From contig NC_081183.1 of assembly GCF_029867415.1 (NCBI RefSeq), forward strand, positions 13,016,404-13,080,403: 64,000 nucleotides of DNA, given 5' to 3'. Source of the stretch: Vicia villosa (Eukaryota > Streptophyta > Magnoliopsida > Fabales > Fabaceae). Below, piece after piece: positions 22,336 to 34,590 of the stretch (position 1 is its first letter; every line of letters starts with the position of its first letter). A program made the translations under genes and the position numbers. The notes under the pieces were generated by a model, which was given only the letters and a program-made list of their open reading frames with translations, made no database searches and was not told the origin of the DNA.

Positions 22336-22373
22336 ATCTTGTTATTTCACTTGTTTGCTAGTCTTGTAGATGT

Positions 22374-24149
22374 TTGTTTCTCAGAATGTTTGACCCACAT
22401 ATAAATGACGCGATTCATGCTCAAAACGAGATCCTTTTTCAACAAATGGAGTATCTCCTTCAAAGTGTGTCACAGTTCACACCTCAAGTTAATGAGTTTT
22501 ATGATAGCGGATGGGGCACACCGGAAGATACGATGGAGTATCATATGGCTAACCATGATTATCATCAAACAGGATTCTGTCCACCAGTGCAAGAAGAAGA
22601 AGTGAATTACATGAATAATAACCAAGGACAAAGGCCGTATCAATATCAAAATCAGCCATACCAACAAGGCTATCCGCCAAGATATAACAATCAAGGGTAC
22701 CAACAAAGGCCACCGAATCAAGGGTATCAACAACAAGCCTTTCAACCTTACACTCAATCATCGCCACAACAACAAGGAGGACAATCCAAGTTGGAGGAGA
22801 CTGTGAATCAGTTCATTCAAACATCAGTGATAAATCAAAAGAATCAAGAAGCAGCTATAAAGAGTTTAGAAACTCAAGTGGGCCAACTTGCTAAGCAGAT
22901 TGCAACTAATCAATCAAATGCAACTTTCTCGGCCAACACTCAAGAGAACCCAAGGGAACATTGCAAAGCAGTGACGACTAGAACCGGTCAGAAAGGTGCT
23001 GAGAAAGAAGCTGAAATCAATGATACCGAGAAAGAGGATAATAATCAGGCTGCGGAAGATGAGGAGAATGAAATCATAGTGAGCACCATGAGCAAAGATG
23101 CTGAAAGAGAAATAGATGAGACCAAGAAAGAAAGAGGGATGACGGAGAAAAGAAAAAGTTCTAAGAAAAAGAAGGTAGATCCTGTGATACCAAGCCAACA
23201 TCTACCATACCCCCACGCTCCGTCAAAGTCAGACAATGCCAGGCAATATAACAGGTTTATGAGCATCTTCAATCAGCTCCATATAAACATACCATTTGCC
23301 GAAGCATTAGAGCAAATGCCCAAATATGCTAAATTTATGAAGAAAATGCTCACAAAGAAAAAGGGATGCATAGATGAAGAAACTGTGGTGCTTGATGCTC
23401 AATGTAGTGCTATAATCCAAAGAACTACTCCAAGAAAGGAATCCGATCCGGGGCGAGTAACCTTACCATTAAATATTGGAGGTAATTTCACTGGCTATGG
23501 GTTAATTGATCTGGGATCGAGCATCAACCTAATCCCTTTATCGATTGTCAAGAAGTTAGGGAATATTGTGATGAAGCCCACTAGCATGACTTTACAATTG
23601 GCCGACAAGTCTCTCACTTCACCCTATGGAGTGATTCAGGATCTGCTAATTAAAGTAGACAAATTCTTTTTCCCGGTAGACTTTGTGGTGGTTGACATGG
23701 AAGAAGATCATGAGGTACCTGTGATTCTAGGAAGACCATTCATGAAAACCGCTCGAATGATGATTGATCTGGATGAAGGGATCATGAAAATAAGGGTGCA
23801 AGATGAAGAGGTAAAATTTAATCTGTTCAAGGCCAAGAAGCATCCTAAGAACAAGAGTGATATCTTTCAAATCGATACAACTGAGGGAACAACCAAGGAA
23901 GACAAAAATCAACCTCCGAGCTACTTCCAAGTGGGACAAAAGGTACTCCTGTGCAACTCAAAACTAAGATGTCTCTCGGGTAAAGCAACAACAAAATGGT
24001 CTGGACCGTTGATAGTAAAAGATATATGCGACCACGGTGCCATTATGGTAGAGAATCCACTGACAAAAGAAAGGAGAACCGTTAATGGAAAACGGTTAAA
24101 AGAGTTCTTCGGGGGAGTGGAGCAACATGCACAATTTTTAGTTCCTTGA
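22374..24149 (+). CDS. Athila-like gag-protease frame fused to integrase tail
   Basis: 591 codons without a stop. Residues 1-80 resemble the end of an Athila capsid region. Residues 80-145 are a Gln/Tyr/Pro-rich stretch (repeated QGYQQ, NQGY). Residues 150-180 are coiled-coil-like (LETQVGQLAKQIA). 205-275 are acidic and Lys-rich. 280-360 carry the PYPHAP..KSDNARQYNRF region typical before the protease. The protease core DLGSSINLIPLS lies near 385-396 (Asp-Leu-Gly instead of Asp-Thr-Gly, usual for Athila). From about 525 the text switches to VGQKVLLCNSKLR..SGKATTKWSGPLIVK, the integrase C-terminal tail. RT, RNase H and integrase core are missing between them, with the frame preserved. The start is uncertain, since the gag N-terminus looks truncated. 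Confidence 0.85.
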   Translation: MFLRMFDPHINDAIHAQNEILFQQMEYLLQSVSQFTPQVNEFYDSGWGTPEDTMEYHMANHDYHQTGFCPPVQEEEVNYMNNNQGQRPYQYQNQPYQQGYPPRYNNQGYQQRPPNQGYQQQAFQPYTQSSPQQQGGQSKLEETVNQFIQTSVINQKNQEAAIKSLETQVGQLAKQIATNQSNATFSANTQENPREHCKAVTTRTGQKGAEKEAEINDTEKEDNNQAAEDEENEIIVSTMSKDAEREIDETKKERGMTEKRKSSKKKKVDPVIPSQHLPYPHAPSKSDNARQYNRFMSIFNQLHINIPFAEALEQMPKYAKFMKKMLTKKKGCIDEETVVLDAQCSAIIQRTTPRKESDPGRVTLPLNIGGNFTGYGLIDLGSSINLIPLSIVKKLGNIVMKPTSMTLQLADKSLTSPYGVIQDLLIKVDKFFFPVDFVVVDMEEDHEVPVILGRPFMKTARMMIDLDEGIMKIRVQDEEVKFNLFKAKKHPKNKSDIFQIDTTEGTTKEDKNQPPSYFQVGQKVLLCNSKLRCLSGKATTKWSGPLIVKDICDHGAIMVENPLTKERRTVNGKRLKEFFGGVEQHAQFLVP

Positions 24150-24162
24150 AAGCATGAACCGT

Positions 24163-24210
24163 CGAGCCATGCGACGTTAAACGAAGCACTTTGTGGGAGG
24201 TAACCCACAC
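24163..24210 (+). other. Conserved Athila post-pol motif
   Basis: GTCGAGC...GCGACGTTAAAC, then AGCACTT and GGGAGGTAACCCAC, 14 bp after the stop of the 591-codon frame. A block of this form is characteristic downstream of pol in Athila/Tat-group elements. Its role is not known to me. Confidence 0.6.
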
Positions 24211-25742
24211 TTCTAATGTTTTGTTTTGTTTAGTTTTTATTTCAGGAAATAATCAGGGAACCCGTCTGGTGAAAGCTAGGAGGCAGCAATTGATATTGCG
24301 TTACTCTCTGTAAGTCACCCTCTCGGACTTGTTACGAAACATTGAGGTCAATGTTTAGTTCAAGTTTGGGGGGTGGAGCTATTTATTTTTGAATTGTTCA
24401 AAGTTTCTAGTTTCTGTTTTTTTTTTAATTATGTACTCCCAGTTAGAGTAAGTAGTCCCATAACAAAACGAGAATCTCAAGCAAAGCACCGACAAAGGAG
24501 CAACATGCATGAAAGTGGTAGTGAGTGAAATTTTTTTGAGAAAATTAAATTTTCACTTTCTTTTTCAATAAAATGACAAGGCAGGTATGAATTTTCAAAC
24601 TCAAACTCTTAATGTGTGCATGAAATTTAGGTTGTTAGTAAATGCTGTCAGAAGTTCTTTATAGTACATTGTTTAGTGGATCAGCTTAGCCTTAACCATT
24701 GTGAGGAAAGCTTTCCATTGTTTACTATATGCAGGAGACCATCAATTATTTTGACTTGTTCGTATCATGCTAAACCGGTTGTTGCATCGTCTGTGGAAAT
24801 CTGTGGAAGTGATTTAGGCAATTGTTTGAATTTGAGAGTTCTTTGAGCCGACTCTACCGTAAAAATTATTTTCTTCTGTGAGAGTGTGATCCTTTGCTAA
24901 CCATTCTTTGAGCCTGAGGTCAAGGTAAGTATCATAATATGCACCAAGGAAATACCTGGTGAGTTTGATCTCAATAAAAAGTTTTGTTTTGGACCATCAA
25001 CCATAAAATTTGGTGATGTGTTTTCTCTTTGACCTTTTTAGAAAGTAGGGGAGCATTCATATAATCTGAATACAGGTTGATCTCCAAGTTGGGGAGAGTC
25101 ACATTCAAAAGAAGAGTAAGTACTTATGGTAATCGGTGAAAGATAAAAGAAGTCGTAGCTTGAGAAAAAAGAGAAGTAACAACGTTAGAATATAACGGTT
25201 GCTGAAAAAAAAGTGAAAAAGAAAAACCAAGCTACGAATGAAAAAAAAAGATGGACAGGTAAAGGAAGTAGAGTTTTAGAGAAAAAGAAATAAGTTATGA
25301 ATTGGATGCTTCCCTATATTAGGAACAACCCTTGATTATCTTCTTTTCTTTGAATCTAAACCACATTACAACCATAAAAAGACCTTCTGATTCTCAGATT
25401 CCACAAGACTTGATGCGAGCAATTTGGTGAACGTATGATATGGATCTTTGTTGATTTAATTGTTTGGATGAGTGTTTAACCCCCCTTTTATTCATCATAC
25501 TTTTTGATGAGAGTGATTAGTGCTGATTCAATTACAATTGTGTAGTGTTTTGAACTTCTGGAGGTAATTTGCTTTCAACGTTTGTTTCATGTGTATATTC
25601 TGAGTTTGCAGGTAGAAGAGGAGTATTTGACTTAGTTACTGGATTGAACCACTTGAGAAAAACTTTTTGAAAAACTTGTTGCTTGATTGTCGGTAAACTT
25701 TGCTGGAGGTAAGTAATTTTGTTTAGGGACAAACAAAACTCT
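24211..25742 (+). other. Non-coding 3' region of Athila-like element
   Basis: No recognisable frame on either strand. It contains a purine tract AAGTTTGGGGGGTGG (24363-24377) and an exact internal copy (25086-25099) of the polypurine tract that precedes the 3' LTR. Confidence 0.7.
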
Positions 25743-25756
25743 AAGTTGGGGAGAGT
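25743..25756 (+). other. Polypurine tract of Athila-like element
   Basis: AAGTTGGGGAGAGT ends 1 bp before the 3' LTR. The same 14-mer is present at 25086-25099. Confidence 0.75.
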
Positions 25757-25757
25757 T

Positions 25758-26928
25758 TGTTAGGAGTAAATTAATGGTAAATTCATGTGTTAAAATAAGT
25801 GATTTCTTCTCTAAACTAATGCAAATTGTGATGAATCCATAGGTTTTTATGAAGAATTGAACTGAATAAGTTTAGTTCATGTATAAAGCAAATCGAATCA
25901 CTTGTGGGTGTTATTGTTGCAGGTTTTGAGCTGAATTGGAACTTAAGAAGAACAAGAAGAGAAAAGGAAGCTGGAAGTCTCAAAGGCAAAGCAAAAAGAT
26001 GAAGTTTGACAAGGGCGCGCCGCGGGAGTTCTAGCCAGCGCCGCGCCAAAGTCTCTGTTTCTGATCGCGCCGCGCCAGTCCGATGCCGCGCCGCGGCCTC
26101 GGCGTTAAAAGCCCAAAAGTTCTGTTTTAAAGCCCTAGTTTCCAAGTGGTGAAAAATACTTTGGTGGGAGCGAAATTAGGAGAGCTATCTGATTCTGAAG
26201 CTGAGAACAACAATTGAAGGTGGATTCTTTACCAATCGAAGACATTCTATTGATGAAGATGAATTCCTCCATTGATTCTTGTATGTTCTTCATGTCTATG
26301 GAGAGCTAAATCCCTCTTGTTGAGTCTAAGGTAGTAGTTAACCTATGAATATACATTACTATTGATTAATTCCTGTGAACAATTGTTTGAATTTATTATC
26401 AATAAGAAACCTTGCTTTTAATTTACATCATTGTTGAATCTTTGATCGAAAGAAAGGATTTAACTTTTGCCCTAGGTTACTATATTGATTCAATTCCAAT
26501 TTGCAGAGATGGAATTGTAATTGGGTTTTCATAATTATCGTTCTTAATTACTATTATCGTTATTGTGATTTGCAGAGATCGAATCTCATACCGGTAAAAG
26601 TTATCTAATTTGATTTGCAGACATGGAATCTTATTTGAGGATAAGTGAAGATAATGATTCAAAGGATTGTTCTATTGAGAATTAATTGATAATTGTATAG
26701 GATTAGGTTGATGAACCCTAAAGACTCAACATCTTTCTTTAATTGTTAACACAAAGTCCTTTACTTGCTTTTATTTTATTATTTGCTTTTGATATTATTA
26801 TTAGTATAAAACAAACCAAACCAAATTTCTTAACTCAAAATAAACAACTATAGAACGACAGTGATATTAACCAATCCCTGTGGATACGATATATTACCGA
26901 AAATATTTACCCACAAATACTTTCAACA
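25758..26928 (+). repeat. 3' LTR of Athila-like element
   Basis: 1,171 bp partner of 20806-21973. The GC-rich island with four GCGCCGCG octamers lies at 26017-26095. Its last bases CAACA abut the GGGTC target duplication, after which the array Xa block resumes. Confidence 0.92.
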
Positions 26929-28660
26929 GGGTCACATAGGTTCCACAATCTATATAGGACATCTTTACTTGGTCAAAACTTCTCACATAGTTCTAAATCA
27001 GGGTCACGGAGGTACACCAGCTAAACAATATTTCCTTGGTAACAAAACTCAAATAAGCCCGAGTTCAAGTCACAAACACGAATACCCTTCACTCCCTATT
27101 AGGGTAGAAAGGTTCGGGCATCCCTAAAGCCTTGATGTTCCTCACACAAGTCTAATTTGGTTACATTCAAACTAATTATTTGAAACACGTATCTACTAGG
27201 GTATCTTTCGTGTCTAAATATCTCACCTTGAGGTTAATTTCCTTTTAAACCTTTGTTTACCTCACATTATTCAATTCACAAACTAGTGTTTGCATATTTC
27301 GATATTAATCAACTAGGGTTCCCAAATCAATCAATTAGAGTTTAAGCTTTTGATGTTGTTGGATCTGCTACGTGAATTGGTCCCTTTGGTTACCATGATT
27401 TTCGATTCCTTGTTCTAGTTCTACATTTTGGGCTCAAGTTTCATTTGGTATTTCAAGACCTCTACTTTGCTCTACCATAAACCTAATTGTCACGTAGATA
27501 GAAGTCAAGGTAATCAGGCCTAACACTATATAATATGACAATCAGAAGTATAATGGAAAACATTCACATGAGGCACAAAAGAAATTACTTATGATGATTC
27601 ATAGTTGGGTTGAGAATCAATCTACTTTGATAACTACTCTAACACCTAAACTTAATAATGTATAGAATCATATTATATCAAGTGTTAAACTTGTATTGAA
27701 AACATCCATATGTGTCTAGTTAACACATTAATACATGTACAACCAAATTTTTACATTTAAATCGATGCATTATATCAAAATATATCTATATAAAAACTAC
27801 AGAGTATACATAACATTGGAAAACAAAGAAGAAACAACATCATAGGGTGTTCAAGTCATCTTACCCTTACCCTTATCTTTCCTCAAACTGACTGAAAAAT
27901 ATCCTAGATGAATGGGGATGAGATACCACATCTTAATGAAATTCCCTATCTTATAGGTCTACTCGGCTCGAAAGGGGTTTATATCCTAAAATTTCCATAG
28001 TATATCTTTCTTTACTTTGTACATCGACAAAGCTTCGGACAAGAGATCACAACAATCTCATACTTTATGTGAATATCGTACACATGGTTCACATAACAAC
28101 CAACCTGCCTTATGAAATCACAGTTAATCACATAGTGAGTCTTCCCCGATAACAACCTCTCATATAGGTGTAAGTTCGACTCACAGACATATCATGAAAT
28201 TAGGGATGCCTTTCCCCGATCGATCTCTCATATCAGTCTAAATTCGAGTTACGGACTTTCCCCCAACAAGGAACATCTTTCTCTAGTCCTGACTTGTCAC
28301 ATCATTCCAACTTGGGTCACGGAGGTTCCACTAGATATAAGGGATTTTTTCCCGAATAAAAAACTCTCACATATGTCAGAGTTTGGGCCACAAAAGTCCA
28401 CTAGCTAAAAAACATCCTTCCCTGATCACGACTTCACATAAGCGTTATTTCGGGTCACATACTTGTATACCATTCATTCTCGATTATGATAGAAAGCTTT
28501 GAGCATCCATAAAGCCTTTATATTATTTAAATAAAATATTTTAAATACATTGAATTTCAATTATTTCTTACATTTATAAATATTAGTTTTTTTAACTATG
28601 GTGGTTTTTCTTAATTTAGTCAAAGTTTCTATTTATAAAAAAAAAAGTTTAATATTGAAC

Positions 28661-28768
28661 TACTTACATTTTAAGTAAGTATATACATATAATAGTCATT
28701 ATAACAATGGGAAATTTTATCCATGTATGTTTTTTTAAAAGATAAACATAAAAATTTGTGTATAAATA
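28661..28768 (+). promoter_or_regulatory. Promoter of peptide gene copy 1
   Basis: TATA box TATAAATA at 28761-28768, 88 bp before the ATG. A perfect 7-bp inverted repeat TACTTAC-N7-GTAAGTA lies at 28661-28681. Both are conserved in every array unit that keeps this region. Confidence 0.7.
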
Positions 28769-28848
28769 AGCACTTGTGGTTTAACATTCTACATAAAAAT
28801 ATATCCAATTATATCTTTTTTCAAAAACACACTATATTTTGAGTTATA

Positions 28849-29037
28849 ATGGAAGGTTCATTGAAAATGACTTTAAAGTTTGTTTTGATGTTTGTTGCTG
28901 TTATGATGATTATAATGGGAAGTGCTTTTGCAGCGGGAGCAGAAAAAAGTGTTGGCACTAATCAAGCACCAGTCCCAGCTTGCTATTTGCTATGTGCATT
29001 TAATAAGCAATGTTGTCCTCCAGCTCCTAAACTCTAA
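28849..29037 (+). CDS. Small secreted four-cysteine peptide, copy 1
   Basis: 62 codons, apparently one exon. Residues 7-28 form a hydrophobic signal peptide ending AFA, with cleavage likely after Ala28 or Ala29. The predicted mature peptide is about 33 residues: an acidic/polar lead (E32-Q39), then Cys45-x3-Cys49-x5-Cys55-Cys56 and a Pro-rich end (PPAPKL). The cysteine spacing fits two disulfides. I do not recognise the family. Nodule NCR peptides, defensins and thionins have different cysteine patterns. Copy-specific changes: Val18, Gly30. A TATA box is 88 bp upstream and AATAAA is at 29124-29129. Four other copies encode the same cysteine core unchanged, which supports a real gene; expression is unknown. 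Confidence 0.75.
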   Translation: MEGSLKMTLKFVLMFVAVMMIIMGSAFAAGAEKSVGTNQAPVPACYLLCAFNKQCCPPAPKL

Positions 29038-29478
29038 AATTGTGTTCTTGTTTAATTAAGTCCGAATAATACTGTTGAGTTTGAGAAAAATTCGACTCAT
29101 GTAATAATTTAATAACATGAACAAATAAAACATTTTATTTCCTTTTATCTTTTTATTTTTCGTTATTTGTGAAAAGAATATGAGTCCTTAAATTTTATTT
29201 TAATATGTTGCTGTTATCATAAGTTTGTTGATTTGCTTTTATAATTAGAGAAATTTAACAGGGTACTATTTTATTCAGTAATGCATTATTATTGTGGCAA
29301 TAATTTTTTTGGCATTTTTGAAATAATTTGATTAGATTACGACATAAGTGATAGCCATCACGATACTAATTGGAAAGATTGTCCTTTTAATTTTAAACAA
29401 ACATTGTAAAGTCTGATAATTAATTTTAATGATTTTGATAAGTTAGAATCAGATGGAAAGGAACAAAATAAAATTATA

Positions 29479-30486
<1,008 letters not shown>

Positions 30487-32891
30487 AACACCCTAACAAA
30501 ATACTGCTTAGAATCGTATTACATCAAGTGTTAATTTGGTACCGAGATCATCCATAAGTGTCTAGGTGACACATTAATACATGTACAACAAAATTTTTAC
30601 ATGAAAATCAGTACATGAATATCAAAATATGTCTATACTAATACAATAGAGTAATACAATCTAACGGAAAACAAAGAAACAACAACATCACCGGGTCTTA
30701 AGGCCATTTTACCCTTACCCTTATCTTTCCTCGAACTACCTACAAATATATAACATGAATGGGGTAAAATATTACATCTTAGTGAAGTTCTCTATCTTAT
30801 GGATCCACTGGCTCTAAAGGGGATCATACATTGCAATTTCCATAATATGAATTTCTTTACTTTGTACATCAACAGAGTTTCGGGCACGAGATTGCATCAA
30901 TCTTATTGCTTGTGCCATTATCATAAACAGGGTTCACATAACCCACTATCTACTTGGAGAGATTACAGATAATCACATGATACGTCTTTTCCCAATCACA
31001 ACCTCTCACTTGGGTTTGAGTTTGCTCACTGACATATCATGAAATAATGGATGTTTATCCTCATTTACAACCTATCAAATGAGTTTGATTTCAGGTCAAG
31101 CGCCATCTCTGAACAAGGAAAATCTTTCCCCGATCACAAATTCTCACATGGTTCTGAGATGGGTCACATAGGTTCCACAATCTATATAGGACATCTTTAC
31201 TTGGTCACAACTTCTCATATAGTTCTAAATCCGGGTCACGGAGGTACACCAGCTAAACAATGTTTCCTAGGTAACAAAACTCAAATAAGCCCGAGTTCAA
31301 GTCACAAACACGAATACCATTCACTCCCTATTAGGGTAGAAAGGTTCGGGCATCCGTAAAGCCTTGATGTTCCTCACACAAGTCTAATTTGGTTACATTC
31401 AAACTAATTATTTGAAACACGTATCTACTAGGGTATCTTTCGTGTCTAAATATCTCACCTTGAGGTTAATTTCCTTTTAAACCTTTGTTTACCTCACATT
31501 CTTCAATTCACAAACTAGTGTTTGCATATTTCGATATTAATCAACTAGGGTTCCCAAATCAATCAATTAGAGTTTAAGCTTTTGATGTTGTTGGATCTGC
31601 TACGTGAATTGGTCCCTTTGGTTACCATGATTTTCGATTCCTTGTTCTAGTTCTACATTTTGGGCTCAAGTTTCATTTGGTATTTCAAGACCTCTACGTT
31701 GCTCTACCATAAACCTAATTGTCACGTAGATAGAAGTCAAGGTAATCAGGCCTAACACTATATAATATGACAATCAGAAGTATAATGGAAAACATTCACA
31801 TGAGGCACAAAAGAAATTACTTATGATGATTCATAGTTGGGTTGAGAATCAATCTACTTTGATACCTACTCTAACACCTGAACTTAATAATGTATAGAAT
31901 CATATTATATCAAGTGTTAAACTTGTATTGAAAACATCCATATGTGTCTAGTTAACACATTAATACATGTACAACCAAATTTTTACATTTAAATCGATAC
32001 ATTATATCAAAATATATCTATATAAAAACTATAGAGTATACATAACATTGGAAAACAAAGAAGAAACAACATCATAGGGTGTTCAAGTCATCTTACCCTT
32101 ACCCTTATCTTTCCTCAAACTGACTGAAAAATATCCTAGATGAATGGGGATGAGATACCACATCTTAATGAAATTCCCTATCTTATAGGTCTACTCGGCT
32201 CGAAAGGGGTTTATATCCTAAAATTTCCATAGTATATCTTTCTTTACTTTCTACATCGACAAAGCTTCGGACAAGAGATCACAACAATCTCATACTTTAT
32301 GTGAATATCGTAAACATGGTTCACATAACAACCAACCTGCCTTATGAAATCACAGTTAATCACATAGTGAGTCTTCCCCGATAACAACCTCTCATATAGG
32401 TGTAAGTTCGACTCACAGAAATATCATGAAATTAGGGATGCCTTTCCCCGATCGATCTCTCATATCAGTCTAAATTCGAGTTACGGACTTTCCCCCAACA
32501 AGGAACATCTTTCTCTAGTCCTGACTTGTCACATCATTCCAACTTGGGTCACGGAGGTTCCACTAGATATAAGGGATTTTTTCCCGAATAAAAAACTCTC
32601 ACATATGTCAGAGTTTGGGCCACAAAAGTCCACTAGCTAAAAAACATCCTTCCCTGATCACGACTTCACATAAGCGTTATTTCGGGTCACATACTTGTAT
32701 ACCATTCATTCTCGATTATGGTAGAAAGCTTTGAGCATCCCTAAAGCCTTTATATTATTTAAATAAAATATTTTAAATACATTGAATTTCAATTATTTCT
32801 TACATTTATAAATATTAGTTTTTTTAACTATGGTGGTTTTTCTTAATTTAGTCAAAGTTTCTATTTATAAAAAAAAAGTTTAATATTGAAC

Positions 32892-32999
32892 TACTTACAT
32901 TTTAAGTAAGTATATACATATAATAGTCATTATAACAATGGGAAATTTTATCCATGTATGTTTTTTTAAAAGATAAACATAAAAATTTGTGTATAAATA
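32892..32999 (+). promoter_or_regulatory. Promoter of peptide gene copy 2
   Basis: Inverted repeat TACTTAC-N7-GTAAGTA at 32892-32912 and TATAAATA at 32992-32999, 88 bp before the ATG. Confidence 0.7.
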
Positions 33000-33079
33000 A
33001 GCACTTGTGGTTGAACATTCTACATAAAAATATATCCAATTATATCTTTTTTCAAAAACACACTATATTTTGAGTTATA

Positions 33080-33268
33080 ATGGAAGGTTCATTGAAAATG
33101 ACTTTAAAGTTTGTTTTGATGTTTGTTGCTATTATGATGATTATAATGGGAAGTGCTTTTGCAGCGGAAGCAGAAAAAAGTGTTGGCACTAATCAAGCAC
33201 CAGTCCCAGCTTGCTATTTGCTATGTGCATTTAATAAGCAATGTTGTCCTCCAGCTCCTAAACTCTAA
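33080..33268 (+). CDS. Small secreted four-cysteine peptide, copy 2
   Basis: 62 codons. Same layout as the copy at 28849: signal peptide 7-28, cysteines at 45, 49, 55 and 56, C-terminal PPAPKL. Differs from copy 1 only by Ile18 and Glu30 (GAA for GGA), so it reads AEAEK at the start of the mature peptide, as in copies 3-5. It is closest to the array consensus. The polyadenylation hexamer seen in the other copies is changed to AATGAA here (about 33353), which might weaken 3' processing. Confidence 0.75.
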   Translation: MEGSLKMTLKFVLMFVAIMMIIMGSAFAAEAEKSVGTNQAPVPACYLLCAFNKQCCPPAPKL

Positions 33269-33709
33269 AATTGTGTTCTTGTTTAATTAAGTCCGAATAA
33301 TACTGTTGAGTTTGAGAAAAATTCGACTCATGTAATAATTTAATAACATGAACAAATGAAACATTTTATTTCCTTTTATCTTTTTATTTTTCGTTATTTG
33401 TGAAAAGAATATGAGTCCTTAAATTTTATTTTAATATGTTGCTGTTATCATAAGTTTGTTGATTTGCTTTTATAATTAGAGAAATTTAACAGGGTACTAT
33501 TTTATTCAGTAATGCATTATTATTGTGGCAATAATTTTTTTGGCATTTTTGAAATAATTTGATTAGATTACGACATAAGTGATAGCCATCACGATACTAA
33601 TTGGAAAGATTGTCCTTTTAATTTTAAACAAACATTGTAAAGTCTGATAATTAATTTTAATGATTTTGATAAGTTAGAATCAGATGGAAAGGAACAAAAT
33701 AAAATTATA

Positions 33710-33811
<102 letters not shown>

Positions 33812-34590
33812 AATAAGTGTATTTCTTACCCTATAATTTGTACGAAATAAGAACTTTGTTTCCCTCAATCATAAAATATCTAAATATTGGAATATTATTT
33901 TTACTCCGCTATGTTACATGCCACTTCCATCGATTCCACCTTGTTTCATTGTGCTACATTCATCTAACAATATTCAAACATAGCCTAATGACGCATTTGA
34001 TTCATAAAAATGGCAAAAATAAAACATGACAAACCTTTATGGCCTGAATAATTTTGATCTTTTTAGATATTAGATGGACAATAAAATAACCACAAATAAA
34101 TTTTGGTAAAATTTACAAAATTTATTTGATGAAAGTTATCAAAAAAGATATTTTATTATTATACGGTGGTTTCATTATTATTTTTTGAAATAGAGATAAT
34201 CTAAAGTTATATATTACTATAAAAACATGTTTATATTAATTAATTTGAAACTTATCTCATTTTAAAATAATTTTTAATATATTTATTAAAGTTATCCTTT
34301 TTTTAAATTAAAAAATGTATTTAAAATTTTTAACATGTGTTTTAAAATATACAGATTTTTCTAAAAAAATTTATACTCTTGATTTGTTTTGAATTTTTTT
34401 TACAATTTTTTTTGTATTTATCCATAATTCAAATAGATATTTGATAACACTAAGACAATTATTTAAGGAATATTTTAATAAAATCCTCAAAGTTACATGT
34501 AATAATGTTACTATTGTTTTTATTATAAAGATTGAAATATTGTAAGAAAATTATATGGATTAAAATTTTAATTTAATTCTTTTTAAACAC

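Larger units (their letters stand above)
20806..26928 (+). mobile_element. Athila-like LTR retrotransposon, internally deleted
   Basis: A 6,123-bp plus-strand element with LTRs 20806-21973 and 25758-26928 and a perfect GGGTC target duplication (20801-20805, 26929-26933). Primer site TGGCGCCGTTGCCGGGGA (21977-21994) is the tRNA-Asp type found in Athila. One frame (22374-24149) covers gag, protease and the integrase tail. RT, RNase H and the integrase core are absent. The motif block at 24163-24210 and purine tracts are as in Athila elements. The LTRs differ at about eight places by eye (under 1%), so insertion is recent despite the missing polymerase. Confidence 0.9.

Noticed and set aside
31051..31359. 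102-codon frame across the Xa sub-repeats, also at 48861-49169 and shortened at 45695 and 57830
   Set aside because: The frame is open in some units only because three ~69-70 bp repeats happen to stay in phase. Copies differ mainly by amino-acid changes, with stops or frameshifts in U2, U4 and U5, and there is no signal peptide or known domain.
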